64,000 nucleotides of DNA from Streptomyces sp. H27-H1 (GCF_026627445.1 NZ_JAPNLJ010000040.1:1-64000); one strand, 5' to 3'; positions 1 through 8,319 are shown, counted from the stretch's first letter. Numbers and translations are program-made. Notes: generated by a model not told the origin, from the letters alone.

Positions 1-58
1 CCCGGTACAGCGCGACGGCATCGGCCCGGAACTCAAGGCTGTACTTCGACGTCCCCAA
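1..58 (-). CDS. IS3-family transposase OrfA, N-terminus (partial)
   Basis: Starting at a TTG (58-56), the minus strand reads MGTSKYSLEFRADAVALYR before leaving the window. This is the typical start of IS3-family OrfA, the helix-turn-helix protein that is joined by frameshifting to the DDE integrase OrfB. A good ribosome binding site (AGGAACAGGAG) lies 5 to 8 bases upstream of the TTG, which supports this start. Only 19 codons are visible, so whether the element is intact cannot be judged. Confidence 0.7.
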   Translation of the reverse strand, partial: MGTSKYSLEFRADAVALYR

Positions 59-108
59 CGGGAACTCCTGTTCCTCGGATCTTCACGATCCAATGATCAG
101 GGTGTCCA
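1..108 (-). mobile_element. IS3-family insertion sequence, left end (partial)
   Basis: The first 108 bases look like the 5' end of an IS3-type element that continues past the left edge. On the minus strand, a terminal sequence beginning TGGACACCCTGATCATTGG (start near 108) is followed about 50 bases later by the start of a transposase OrfA. The outer limit at 108 is inferred from the TG-type terminus; no target-site duplication can be checked because the other end is outside the window. The host reading frame of a glycosyltransferase resumes directly to the right, so the element sits inside a gene. Confidence 0.65.
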
Positions 109-2290
109 CGAGCAAGGGTCAGGCCCCGAGGCCCTGGACCAGCACGCAGAGCAGACCGCAGGCGAGGCCACAGATCAGGCCGCAGATCAGGCCGCAGACA
201 AGAACGCAGGCCAGGCCGCAGACAAGAACGCAGGCCAGGCCGCAGACAAGAACGCAGGCCAGGCCGCAGCCCAGTACACGGACCAGGCCCCCGCCGTAGT
301 CCTCGGCCGTTTCCGGAACCGCCTGGTCCGCGCCCTCGGCATCCCCGGCATACCGGGATTCCGCGCCGACACCTGTGCCTTCGCCCTCTTCGACGGCGAC
401 CGCGCCCGCGCCGCCTTCGGTGCCTCCACCCTCGACGGCCCGGCCGTCGACGCCGAGGTGCTGCGCTGGGTCCGCCGGCAGGGCTGGCAGGTGGCCGAGG
501 TCCCGGTACGCCGTCGCGACGACGGCCCGCGCGCCCCGGCGCCCCGCCCCGACCGCCGCCACGCCCTCGGCGACCTGCTGCGCCTCAACGCCGGCGGCCT
601 CGCCGTGGCCGCCGCGTTCCTCGCGCTCTCCCTCTACGTCTTCCAAGGCCTGTGGGCGGACCTCGACGGCAGCTACCTCGCGGACGCGCTCCAGGACCAG
701 AACCAGTGGGAGTGGTTCGTCGGCGTCACCACCGACAACATCACCCACCTCCGCAACCCGTTCTTCACCCTCTCCCAGGGCATGCCCGACGGCGTGAACC
801 TGATGGCCAACGCCACGATGCTCGGCCTGAACGTGCCGCTGATCCCGGTCACACTGCTCTTCGGCGAGACCGTCACCTTCGCGCTGGTCCTCACGCTCGG
901 CATGGCCGCCAGTGCCTGGACCTGGTACTGGCTGATCCGCCGCAGGTTCGTGCACAGCCGCTGGGCGGCCGCCGTAGGCGGGGCGCTCGCCGCCTTCGCG
1001 CCGCCGATGGTCTCCCACGCCAACGGCCACCCGAACTTCGTCGTCCTCTTCATGATCCCGCTGATCATCGACCGGGCGCTGCGCCTGTGCGAAGGCCGCG
1101 ACGTGGTCCGCGACGGGGTCCTGCTCGGCCTGTTCGCGACGTACCAGATCTTCATCGGCGAGGAGCCGCTGCTCATCGCCGCGCTCGGCATGCTGGTCTT
1201 CTGCCTCGCCTACCTCCTCGTGGACCGCCGCCGGGCCCTCGCGGCCGCGCGGCCGCTGGGGTCCGGTCTGGCCGTCGCGCTCGCGGTGTGCCTGCCGCTG
1301 GTGGCAGTCCCGCTGTACTGGCAGTTCTCCGGCCCGCAGAGCTACCACTCGGTGCTGCACGGGGACAACGCCGGGAACAGCCCGCGCGCCCTGATCGAGT
1401 ACGCCGCCCGCTCCCTCTTCGGCGACCCCGAGACGGCCGGCCGCCTCTCCCTGAACACCACCGAGCAGAACGCCTTCTACGGCTGGCCCCTGCTCGCCTT
1501 CGGCGTCGCGGTGTGCGTGTGGCTGTGGCGCGCCAAGGCGGTACGGGCCCTCGCGATCACCGGATTCACCGCGCTCCTGCTGTCCCTCGGGCCGTGGGTG
1601 CCCGTACCCCGTACGGAGATCGTGCTGCCGGGCCCCTGGCGCCTGATGATCAAGCTGCCGCTCTTCGAGTCGGTGATCGAGGGGCGCGTGGCGATGGTGT
1701 GCGCCCCCGTCCTGGGCATCCTGCTCGCCCTCGCGCTCGACCGGATCGTCCGGCTGCGCCCGCGCGAGCTGCGCACGCTGGGCCTGCTCGGGGCGGCGGC
1801 CGCGCTGATCCCGGTCCTGCCGCTGCCGCTGACCGTACGGGACCGCGCGCCGGTGCCCGCGTTCATCACCTCGGGGGACTGGAAGGGCTACGTCAAGGAC
1901 GGGGAGGCACTCGTTCCGGTACCGCTGCCGGACCCGGGCCAGGCGGACGCGCTGCACTGGCAGGTCGAGGCGGACTTCGGCTTCAGGCTGGCCGGCGGCT
2001 ACTTCAACGGCCCGTGGGGACCCGACCGGATCGGCATCTACGGAGCCACTCCGCGGCACCTCTCCAACCTCCTGCGCGACGTCCGCTACGGCGGCCAGCC
2101 CCCCGAGGTCACCGAGTCCTGGAAGGCACAGGCCCGCCAGGACCTGGAGTACTGGAAGGCGGGCGCGGTCGTCCTGCCGTCCCAGGACCGGGACACGGAG
2201 CTGCGCGAGCTGATCACCGGGCTGCTGGGCCGGCCGCCGGAGCGGGTGAGCGACGTCTGGGTCTGGAGGGTGGGCCCGGGGGAGGCGTAG
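109..2290 (+). pseudogene. Glycosyltransferase-2 / polytopic membrane protein fusion, 5' end removed by IS insertion
   Basis: An open frame runs from the IS edge to a stop at 2290 with no suitable start. Its first part (to about 520) reads like the C-terminal end of a dolichyl-phosphate-mannose-synthase-like GT2 domain (FRNRLVRALGIPG, then ADTCAFALFDGDRARAAF and VDAEVLRWVRRQGWQVAEVPV). The rest is a membrane protein of about 590 residues with roughly ten hydrophobic segments and a soluble C-terminal tail. Such GT2-membrane fusions are thought to move lipid-linked sugars to outer-surface acceptors. The catalytic N-terminal GT2 half is missing, so the fusion is presumably dead, although a GTG at 458 could still allow expression of the membrane part alone. 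An in-frame repeat tract (171-266) lies in the GT2 remnant. Confidence 0.75.
171..266 (+). repeat. In-frame 12/24-bp tandem repeat in the GT2 remnant
   Basis: Two copies of CAGATCAGGCCG (171-182, 183-194) are followed by three exact 24-base copies starting CAGACAAGAACG (195-218, 219-242, 243-266). The repeat stays in frame and encodes an Ala/Gln/Asp/Asn-rich linker (about AADKNAGQ three times) in what is normally a loop of the GT2 domain. Exact copies suggest recent expansion by slippage or unequal recombination. Confidence 0.9.
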
Positions 2291-2431
2291 ACGTCACCGG
2301 GGCCGTCCGCGGTCCGGATCGCGACGCGGATCGCGGTGCGGTGCGCGTCCAAGGTTCTGCTCACCCCTTCGCTGAGCGTGTCCGGCGCACTACGCTGGCA
2401 CGATCGGCGGCAACGACTGATCGGAGGCCGA

Positions 2432-3082
2432 GTGGCCTGTGACCTGTGGCTGGTCCCCCTTGTCGACGTGCTGTGCCACAGCCCCGACAATCCCTTCGCG
2501 GAAGAGATCGCCTCGTACGACAAGGCGCTGGGCGAGGCCGGACTGCCGTCCGTGCCGGTGTTCGCGTACATGCCGGGGCTGTCCGGGGACGTCGCCCCGG
2601 TGGCCGGTTTCGACTACGACGCCCTGCACTTCCTGCGGCGGGCCTACCTGCTCCAGATCTGCGGACTGCCGGTGACCCCGGTGGACGAGCTGGGCGGGGA
2701 CTACGAGCAACTGCTGGAGATGTTCGAGCCGACGGCCCAGCAGTCGCACCTGGTGTGGCACTACGACCACGCGGGGGCGTACGTTCCCGTCGACTTCGCG
2801 TATCCGCTGGCCAATGAGGAGCTGCTGGCCGGGGGCGGGCCGCTGGGCTCCGCCCAGGGGCTGCTGCGCGAGCTGGCGCTGGTGGCTCCGGCGATCGGGA
2901 TAGACCCCGGGAACCCCCCGCTGGCGCCCGCGCCACCGGGGCGGCCGACCACGCTGGAGGAACCGGCCGGGCCGATCCCGTACGACGACAGCCCCTTCGC
3001 GCGGGAGCGGCACGTATGGCTGGGACTGCACGCGGCGGCGACGCGGAGCCTTGGCCAGGGCTCGATGATCATCTTCAGCTGA
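2432..3082 (+). CDS. Hypothetical protein conserved in Streptomyces
   Basis: A 216-residue soluble protein with no motif I can assign. It starts at GTG 2432 (MACDLWLVPLVDVLCHSPDNP), with a CGGAGG ribosome binding site four bases upstream; upstream in-frame codons have no such site. The composition is acidic and Pro/Gly-rich toward the C-terminus, with no signal peptide, membrane segment or cysteine cluster. I recall closely similar proteins in other Streptomyces near recR but no known function. It is monocistronic and ends against a strong hairpin shared with the convergent SLATT gene. Confidence 0.8.
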   Translation: MACDLWLVPLVDVLCHSPDNPFAEEIASYDKALGEAGLPSVPVFAYMPGLSGDVAPVAGFDYDALHFLRRAYLLQICGLPVTPVDELGGDYEQLLEMFEPTAQQSHLVWHYDHAGAYVPVDFAYPLANEELLAGGGPLGSAQGLLRELALVAPAIGIDPGNPPLAPAPPGRPTTLEEPAGPIPYDDSPFARERHVWLGLHAAATRSLGQGSMIIFS

Positions 3083-3103
3083 GACGCCTGTGAGCGGGGT
3101 CGG

Positions 3104-3135
3104 GGGCGGGGAGGCGGGTTCTCTCCGCCCCGCCC
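3104..3135. terminator. Bidirectional hairpin between convergent genes
   Basis: GGGCGGGG (3104-3111) pairs with CCCCGCCC (3128-3135), with an additional inner GGCGG/CCGCC pairing option. It lies between the 2432-3082 gene and the convergent SLATT gene, as expected for a shared terminator. There is no long T run, which is common in this genus. Confidence 0.6.
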
Positions 3136-3166
3136 TTCCTCCGGTTCCCGCGGCCGGTCCGCCGGC

Positions 3167-3892
3167 TCAGCGCGGCTGCTCCGGCGGTCTTTGGCGGGGC
3201 ATGTTCGGGCGGGTGCCCGGGGGGAGCGGGAAACGGGCCGGCGGGACGTAGGCGTCCGAGCGGGACCCGCCCGCGCCCAGGGACTGCATGACCAGCGGGG
3301 CGGGGCCGGAGCTGAACTCCACCATCCACTCCGCCGTCTCGGACCGTACGAGCTCGGTCACGTCCTCCGAGAAGCGCCGCAGCACGGTCAGACATCGCTC
3401 CGCCGCCTCGCTCGCGGTGCCTTCAGTCGGGCCCAGGACCTCCCGCACGTTCTCGGAGGCCCAGTCGAACTGCAGGCTCTGCAGGCGCCGCTGCACGGCC
3501 TGGGCGGTCGCCACGTCCCGCATCCAGCCCGAGGTCAGGCCGAAGAACCGGTCGCAGGCCAGGCAGGCCGCGCCGAGGAGCAGCGCGAGATAGCCGTACG
3601 AGGCCGCCCCGGGCACCGAGCCGGTCAGCTCCAGCAGCGGCATGGCGGCTCCCGTGACCGCGCCCGCGGCGGCCCCGATCCGCAGGATCCGGGCCCCCCG
3701 GCGCTTCCACGCCCGGTCCGACAGGTACCACTCGGCGGTGCGCAGCGCGTCGGCCTCGACCCGCCGGTAGAGCTCGTCGAGCCGCTCGGCGGGCTCTCCC
3801 CAGTCCCCGAGAGGGAACGGCCGGCCGGTAAGGTCGCCGTCCTCTGCGGGGTCCCGGGGTGGCCCCTCGGGCTGCATCTCCGGCTGACTCAC
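3167..3892 (-). CDS. SLATT domain-containing membrane protein
   Basis: A 241-residue protein starting at GTG 3892, preceded by GAGGGAG seven bases upstream. After an acidic N-terminal 30 residues comes a helical stretch (LDELYRRVEADALRTAEWYLSDRAWKR), then two adjacent membrane helices (about 70-120), then a second helical region (RRLQSLQFDWASENVREVL). This order is that of SLATT proteins, two-TM proteins proposed from comparative genomics to be membrane effectors responding to nucleotide signals made by SLOG proteins. The C-terminal 40 residues are Pro/Arg-rich and disordered. No SLOG or nucleotidyltransferase partner is adjacent, and the gene lies divergent from ybaB-recR, so this solitary copy may have a housekeeping role. 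Confidence 0.75.
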   Translation of the reverse strand: MSQPEMQPEGPPRDPAEDGDLTGRPFPLGDWGEPAERLDELYRRVEADALRTAEWYLSDRAWKRRGARILRIGAAAGAVTGAAMPLLELTGSVPGAASYGYLALLLGAACLACDRFFGLTSGWMRDVATAQAVQRRLQSLQFDWASENVREVLGPTEGTASEAAERCLTVLRRFSEDVTELVRSETAEWMVEFSSGPAPLVMQSLGAGGSRSDAYVPPARFPLPPGTRPNMPRQRPPEQPR

Positions 3893-4160
3893 CCGGGCAC
3901 TCCCTCTGCCTGCGCTGAACGTGTGGTGGTGCGCGTGTGCGCAATGGTGCGCATGCTCTTCCTACCTTCGAATGAGCCGCGGTGGGCAACGATTCCGGGG
4001 ATTTCCGCCCGCAAGGAGGGCTCCAGCAGGTACGCGTACGCCTCGACCTTCACTCGAAAGAGTTGGTCCTCACGGCGTAGGGCGCGGCGCCCGGGGAGCA
4101 CGTAGGCTCGGATTGACCAAGCCGCCGGCGCTTGGCCCGACGCTACGGAGTGAGTGACCT

Positions 4161-4505
4161 GTGATTCCCGGTGGTGGTCAGCCCGACATGCAGCAGCTGC
4201 TCCAGCAGGCCCAGAAGATGCAGCAGGACCTCGCCGTGGCGCAGGAGGAGCTGGCCCTGGCCGAGGTCGAGGGCCAGGCCGGCGGCGGTCTGGTCAAGGC
4301 GACCGTGACCGGCTCCGGTGAACTGCGCGCTCTGGTGATCGACCCGAAGGCCGTGGACCCCGAGGACACGGAGACGCTCGCGGACCTGGTGGTCGCGGCG
4401 GTCCAGGCGGCCAACGACAATGCGCAGGCGCTCCAGCAGCAGAAGCTGGGGCCCCTCGCCCAGGGGCTGGGCGGCGGCAGCGGTATCCCCGGCCTCCCGT
4501 TCTAG
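4161..4505 (+). CDS. ybaB: YbaB/EbfC-family nucleoid-associated protein
   Basis: A 114-residue protein starting at GTG 4161. It has the N-terminal Gln-rich coiled helix (MQQLLQQAQKMQQDLAVAQEE), the central sheet with the conserved G-LVKATVTGSGELRALVIDP signature, and a C-terminal helix, then a Gly-rich tail. YbaB forms tweezer-like dimers that bind DNA without strong sequence preference. It is directly followed by recR 36 bases downstream, the usual bacterial ybaB-recR pair, suggesting co-transcription. Confidence 0.93.
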   Translation: MIPGGGQPDMQQLLQQAQKMQQDLAVAQEELALAEVEGQAGGGLVKATVTGSGELRALVIDPKAVDPEDTETLADLVVAAVQAANDNAQALQQQKLGPLAQGLGGGSGIPGLPF

Positions 4506-4541
4506 TCCTTTCCTCCTCCCGAACCGAAAGAAGGCAGTCCG

Positions 4542-5141
4542 TTGTACGAAGGCGTGGTCCAGGACCTGATCGACGAACTGGGCAGGCTGCCCGGCGTCGG
4601 GCCCAAGAGCGCGCAGCGGATCGCCTTCCACATCCTGCAGGCCGAGCCCACCGATGTCCGACGTCTCGCGCACACGCTGCTCGAGGTCAAGGACAAGGTC
4701 CGGTTCTGCGCGGTGTGCGGGAACGTGGCGCAGGAGGAGCGGTGCAACATCTGCCGCGATCCGCGCCGCGATCTGACGGTCATCTGTGTGGTCGAGGAGT
4801 CGAAGGACGTGGTCGCCGTCGAGCGGACCCGCGAGTTCCGGGGCCGGTACCACGTCCTCGGCGGCGCGATCAGCCCGATCGAGGGCGTCGGCCCGGACGA
4901 TCTCCGCATCCGGGAGCTGCTGGCGCGGCTCGCCGACGGCGCGGTCACCGAGCTGATCCTCGCGACCGACCCCAACCTGGAGGGCGAGGCGACCGCCACC
5001 TACCTCGCCCGCATGATCAAGCCCATGGGCCTGAAGGTCACCCGCCTGGCCAGCGGGCTCCCCGTCGGGGGAGATCTGGAGTACGCGGACGAGGTCACGC
5101 TCGGGCGGGCCTTTGAAGGAAGGCGACTTCTCGATGTCTGA
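4542..5141 (+). CDS. recR: Recombination mediator protein RecR
   Basis: A 199-residue RecR. A helix-hairpin-helix motif (LGRLPGVGPKSAQRIAF) occupies residues 13-29, a four-cysteine zinc finger uses C56, C59, C68 and C71, and a TOPRIM domain follows (VVEESKDVVAVE, ATDPNLEGEATA). With RecF and RecO it loads RecA on gapped DNA. Start is TTG 4542 with AAGAAGGCAG upstream. Its last 8 bases overlap the start of the DUF5063 gene, implying translational coupling. Confidence 0.96.
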   Translation: MYEGVVQDLIDELGRLPGVGPKSAQRIAFHILQAEPTDVRRLAHTLLEVKDKVRFCAVCGNVAQEERCNICRDPRRDLTVICVVEESKDVVAVERTREFRGRYHVLGGAISPIEGVGPDDLRIRELLARLADGAVTELILATDPNLEGEATATYLARMIKPMGLKVTRLASGLPVGGDLEYADEVTLGRAFEGRRLLDV

Positions 5142-5781
5142 CGCAACACTGCACGCCCTGGGACTGGATCCGGACGATTTCGCGGCGTCGATCGCGGACC
5201 AGATCGGTTCCTTCATCGTCGCGGTCACCGAGGTGGCCAAGGGCGAGGACCCGGACAGCGCGGTGCCCTTCCTCCTCCTGGAGGTGTCCCAGCTGCTCCT
5301 GGCTGGTGGCCGGCTCGGCGCCTACCAGGACGTCCTGCCCGAGGAGCGCTACGAGCCCGACCTGGGCCCGGAGCCGGACGTGGACGATCTGCGCGAGCGG
5401 TTCGCGGTGATGCTGGAGCCGGTCGACATCTACTCGGAGGTCTTCGACCCCTACGAGCCGCGCAAGCCTCCGGTCCCGCACCGGATCTCCGACGATCTGG
5501 CCGACGTGGTCGCGGATCTGCGGCACGGGCTCATCCACCACCAGGAGGGCCGTATCACCGAGGCGCTGTGGTGGTGGCAGTTCTCGTACTTCACGAACTG
5601 GGGCCCGACGGCCTCGGCCACCCTGCGCGCGCTCCAGTCGCTGATCGCGCACGTACGCCTCGACCAGCCGCTGGCGGCCCTGGACGGCCTGGACACGGAC
5701 GAGGACCTGACGGAGGAAGAGCTCGCGGAGCAGGCCGGACAGGTGATGGTCCAGGAACTCGGAGGTCTGGGCCGCGCGTAG
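5134..5781 (+). CDS. DUF5063 family protein
   Basis: A 215-residue acidic, alpha-helical protein of the actinobacterial DUF5063 type, routinely found after recR in Streptomyces. ATG 5134 is preferred over the in-frame TTG at 5113 because GAAGGAAGG precedes it and it gives MSDATLHALGLDPDDF. There are no membrane segments. The WWWQFSYFTNWG stretch (about residues 149-160) and LLLEVSQLLLAGGRLG are the strongest conserved-looking parts. Function is unknown; position suggests an operon with ybaB and recR. Confidence 0.85.
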   Translation: MSDATLHALGLDPDDFAASIADQIGSFIVAVTEVAKGEDPDSAVPFLLLEVSQLLLAGGRLGAYQDVLPEERYEPDLGPEPDVDDLRERFAVMLEPVDIYSEVFDPYEPRKPPVPHRISDDLADVVADLRHGLIHHQEGRITEALWWWQFSYFTNWGPTASATLRALQSLIAHVRLDQPLAALDGLDTDEDLTEEELAEQAGQVMVQELGGLGRA

Positions 5782-5889
5782 GGAACGAATCCTTTGATCT
5801 TTTCGTCTCATGATGTGGTACGAGGCGGTCGGATCCCGGTCGCTAGTTAGACTGCACCAGCAATGAGACGGACTGAGCGAGGAGCGCAC

Positions 5890-7167
5890 GTGAGCCTTGT
5901 CGTGCAGAAGTACGGAGGCTCCTCCGTAGCGGATGCCGAGGGCATCAAGCGCGTCGCCAAGCGAATTGTGGATGCCAAGAAGAACGGCCACCAGGTGGTC
6001 GTCGTGGTTTCCGCGATGGGCGACACGACGGATGAGCTGATCGATCTCGCCGAGCAGGTGTCCCCGATGCCTGCCGGGCGTGAATTCGACATGCTGCTGA
6101 CCGCGGGAGAGCGGATCTCCATGGCCTTGCTGGCGATGGCGATCAGAAACCTGGGCCACGAGGCCCAGTCGTTCACCGGTAGCCAGGCAGGCGTCATCAC
6201 CGACTCGGTGCACAACAAAGCACGCATCATCGATGTCACACCGGGCCGCATCCGCACCGCGCTGGACGAGGGCAACATCGCCATCGTCGCCGGTTTCCAG
6301 GGTGTGTCGGCCGACAGCAAGGACATCACCACCCTCGGGCGGGGTGGCTCGGACACGACCGCCGTCGCGCTCGCCGCGGCGCTGGACGCCGAGGTCTGCG
6401 AGATCTACACCGACGTCGACGGCGTCTTCACCGCGGACCCCCGCGTCGTGAAGAAGGCCAAGAAGATCGACTGGATCTCTTCCGAGGACATGCTGGAGCT
6501 CGCGGCCTCCGGTTCCAAGGTGCTGCTGCACCGCTGCGTCGAGTACGCGCGCCGCTACAACATTCCGATCCACGTCCGCTCGTCCTTCTCGGGACTGCGG
6601 GGCACCTGGGTCAGCAACGAGAATCCGCAAGGGGACGAGCCGGTGGAGCACGCCATCATCTCCGGAGTCGCTCACGACGTCTCCGAAGCCAAGATCACGG
6701 TCGTCGGTGTCCCGGACAAGCCGGGCGAGGCCGCGGCGATCTTCCGCGCCATCGCGGACGCCGAGATCAACATCGACATGATCGTGCAGAACGTGTCCGC
6801 AGCCTCCACGGGTCTGACGGACATCTCCTTCACCCTCCCCAAGGCCGAGGGCCACAAGGCCATCGAGGCCCTGGAGAAGGCGAAGGGGACCATCGGCTTC
6901 GAGTCCCTGCGCTACGACGACCAGATCGGCAAGATCTCCCTGGTCGGCGCGGGCATGAAGACCAACCCGGGCGTCACCGCCTCGTTCTTCCAGGCGCTGT
7001 CCGACGCGGGTGTCAACATCGAGCTGATCTCCACCTCGGAGATCCGCATCTCGGTCGTGACCCGCCAGGACGATGTCAACGAGGCCGTCCGCGCCGTGCA
7101 CACGGCCTTCGGACTCGACTCCGACAGCGGCGACGAAGCAGTCGTCTACGGAGGCACCGGACGATGA
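5890..7167 (+). CDS. ask: Aspartokinase (alpha subunit)
   Basis: Catalyses ATP-dependent phosphorylation of L-aspartate, the first step to lysine, threonine, methionine and diaminopimelate. The 425-residue protein has the kinase signature KYGGSSV at residues 7-13, the GRGGSDTTAVALAAAL motif near 155, and two C-terminal ACT domains (about 265-340 and 345-420; second begins SLVGAGMKTNPGVTASFFQAL). GTG 5890 is the start because GAGGAG lies five bases upstream and it yields MSLVVQKYGGSS. The stop overlaps the asd start by four bases (ATGA). Feedback control by lysine plus threonine is usual for this class. Confidence 0.96.
   Translation: MSLVVQKYGGSSVADAEGIKRVAKRIVDAKKNGHQVVVVVSAMGDTTDELIDLAEQVSPMPAGREFDMLLTAGERISMALLAMAIRNLGHEAQSFTGSQAGVITDSVHNKARIIDVTPGRIRTALDEGNIAIVAGFQGVSADSKDITTLGRGGSDTTAVALAAALDAEVCEIYTDVDGVFTADPRVVKKAKKIDWISSEDMLELAASGSKVLLHRCVEYARRYNIPIHVRSSFSGLRGTWVSNENPQGDEPVEHAIISGVAHDVSEAKITVVGVPDKPGEAAAIFRAIADAEINIDMIVQNVSAASTGLTDISFTLPKAEGHKAIEALEKAKGTIGFESLRYDDQIGKISLVGAGMKTNPGVTASFFQALSDAGVNIELISTSEIRISVVTRQDDVNEAVRAVHTAFGLDSDSGDEAVVYGGTGR
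6643..7167 (+). CDS. Possible aspartokinase beta subunit from an internal in-frame start
   Basis: GTG 6643 is in frame with ask (codon 252) and has AAGGGGA about eight bases upstream. The encoded start (V/M-E-H-A-I-I-S-G-V-A) aligns with the known beta-subunit start of Corynebacterium aspartokinase (MEEAVLTGVA). This would give a 174-residue protein containing both ACT domains, as in alpha2beta2 actinobacterial aspartokinases. Sequence evidence is the start codon and Shine-Dalgarno; expression is inferred. Confidence 0.5.
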   Translation: MEHAIISGVAHDVSEAKITVVGVPDKPGEAAAIFRAIADAEINIDMIVQNVSAASTGLTDISFTLPKAEGHKAIEALEKAKGTIGFESLRYDDQIGKISLVGAGMKTNPGVTASFFQALSDAGVNIELISTSEIRISVVTRQDDVNEAVRAVHTAFGLDSDSGDEAVVYGGTGR

Positions 7168-8252
7168 CCGAGGCCCGGTCGGGCCCGGCTCCGGCACTCG
7201 CCGTGGTCGGGGCGACCGGAGCCGTCGGCTCCGTCCTGCTCCAGATGCTGTCCCAGCGGGCCGACGTCTGGGGCGACGTACGCCTGATCGCCTCCTCGCG
7301 GTCGGCCGGCCGCAGGCTGACCGTGCGCGGTACGGAGACCGAGGTGCTCGCCCTCACCGAAGACGCCTTCGACGGCCTCGGGGCGGGCGACATCGCGATC
7401 TTCCTGACCCCGGCCGAGGTCTCGGCCCGGTGGGCTCCCGTCGTCACCACGCGCGGAACCGTCGTGGTGGACCAGTCCGCGGCCTTCCGCGAGGACCCCG
7501 AGGTGCCGCTCGTGGTGCCCGAGGTGAACGGGCACGCGGCCCGGATCCGGCCGCGCGGGATCGTCGCCGGCCCCGACTGCGTGACCGCCGCGATGATCGC
7601 CGCGCTGGGCGCGCTGCACGCCGAGTACGCGCTGGCCGAGCTGACCGTCTCCTCCTACCAGGCCGCGAGCGGTGCCGGGCGCGTCGGCTCGCAGGCGCTG
7701 CGCCGCCAGCTGTCGCTCGTCGCCGGCAGCTCCCTGGGTGAGCAGCCCGGGGACGTACGCCGGGCCGTGGGCGAGGACACCGGCCCCTTCGCGGGTCCCC
7801 TCGCGCTCAACGTGGTGCCGTGGTCCGGTGAGTTGCGCGAGGACGGCTGGTCCTCGCACGAGCTGGCCGTACGGGCGCAGACCCGCCGGATCCTGGACCT
7901 GGCGGAGCTGCCGGTGTCGGTGACCTGCGTACAAGTACCCGTACTGACCGGGCACTCATTGACCGTACGGGCCCGGTTCGAGGGTGTGGTCGAGGCGGTG
8001 CACGCCCGGGAGATCCTGGAATCGGCGCCCGGGGTGGTCCTCGTGGACGACCCGGCGGCCGGCGAGTTTCCGACCCCCGCGGACGCAGCGGGGACGGATC
8101 CGGCCTGGGTGGGACGCGTGCGCGGCTCGCTCGACGACCCGCGTTCCCTGGAGTTCTTCGTCTGCGCCGACAACCTCCGCCAGGGTGCCGCGCTGAACGC
8201 CGTCCAAACTGCCGAGCTCGTCGCGGCTGATTTTGGTTATTTCACTTTGTAG
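7164..8252 (+). CDS. asd: Aspartate-semialdehyde dehydrogenase homologue, divergent active site
   Basis: A 362-residue member of the ASADH family (NADP-binding GATGAVGSVLLQML at 16-29; PLVVPEVN at 115-122; YQAASGAG at 165-172), starting at ATG 7164 and overlapping ask by ATGA. The nucleophile Cys139, Gln166, His264 and phosphate-binding Arg109 are present. Several near-invariant residues are not: NPNC is GPDC, the substrate-carboxylate Arg of CVRVPV is Gln257 (CVQVPV), and the Lys of the EE-K---E--KI helix is Ala. It may be a weak or altered-specificity paralogue, with the main asd elsewhere. A strong hairpin follows. Confidence 0.85.
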   Translation: MTEARSGPAPALAVVGATGAVGSVLLQMLSQRADVWGDVRLIASSRSAGRRLTVRGTETEVLALTEDAFDGLGAGDIAIFLTPAEVSARWAPVVTTRGTVVVDQSAAFREDPEVPLVVPEVNGHAARIRPRGIVAGPDCVTAAMIAALGALHAEYALAELTVSSYQAASGAGRVGSQALRRQLSLVAGSSLGEQPGDVRRAVGEDTGPFAGPLALNVVPWSGELREDGWSSHELAVRAQTRRILDLAELPVSVTCVQVPVLTGHSLTVRARFEGVVEAVHAREILESAPGVVLVDDPAAGEFPTPADAAGTDPAWVGRVRGSLDDPRSLEFFVCADNLRQGAALNAVQTAELVAADFGYFTL

Positions 8253-8285
8253 GATCATGGGTGATCCCTTGAACCAGGTGATGGC

Positions 8286-8319
8286 CTGACGGCCGCCGTC
8301 GCAAGACGGCGGCCGTCAG
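8286..8319 (+). terminator. Terminator of the ask-asd operon
   Basis: A perfect 15-bp stem, CTGACGGCCGCCGTC (8286-8300) with GACGGCGGCCGTCAG (8305-8319), closed by a GCAA tetraloop, 33 bases after the asd stop. Confidence 0.85.

Noticed and set aside
171..266. CRISPR array
   Set aside because: Repeats are directly adjacent without spacers and in frame with a protein.
119..2059. Long minus-strand open frame opposite the GT2/membrane gene
   Set aside because: It is the antisense shadow of a GC-rich coding frame: Arg/Gly/Ala/Glu-rich with no domain. The plus-strand membrane protein explains the region.
3889..4101. 70-codon minus-strand frame upstream of the SLATT gene with a GTGA overlap
   Set aside because: Composition is unlike a protein, the region contains the promoters of ybaB and SLATT, and no ribosome binding site or motif is visible.
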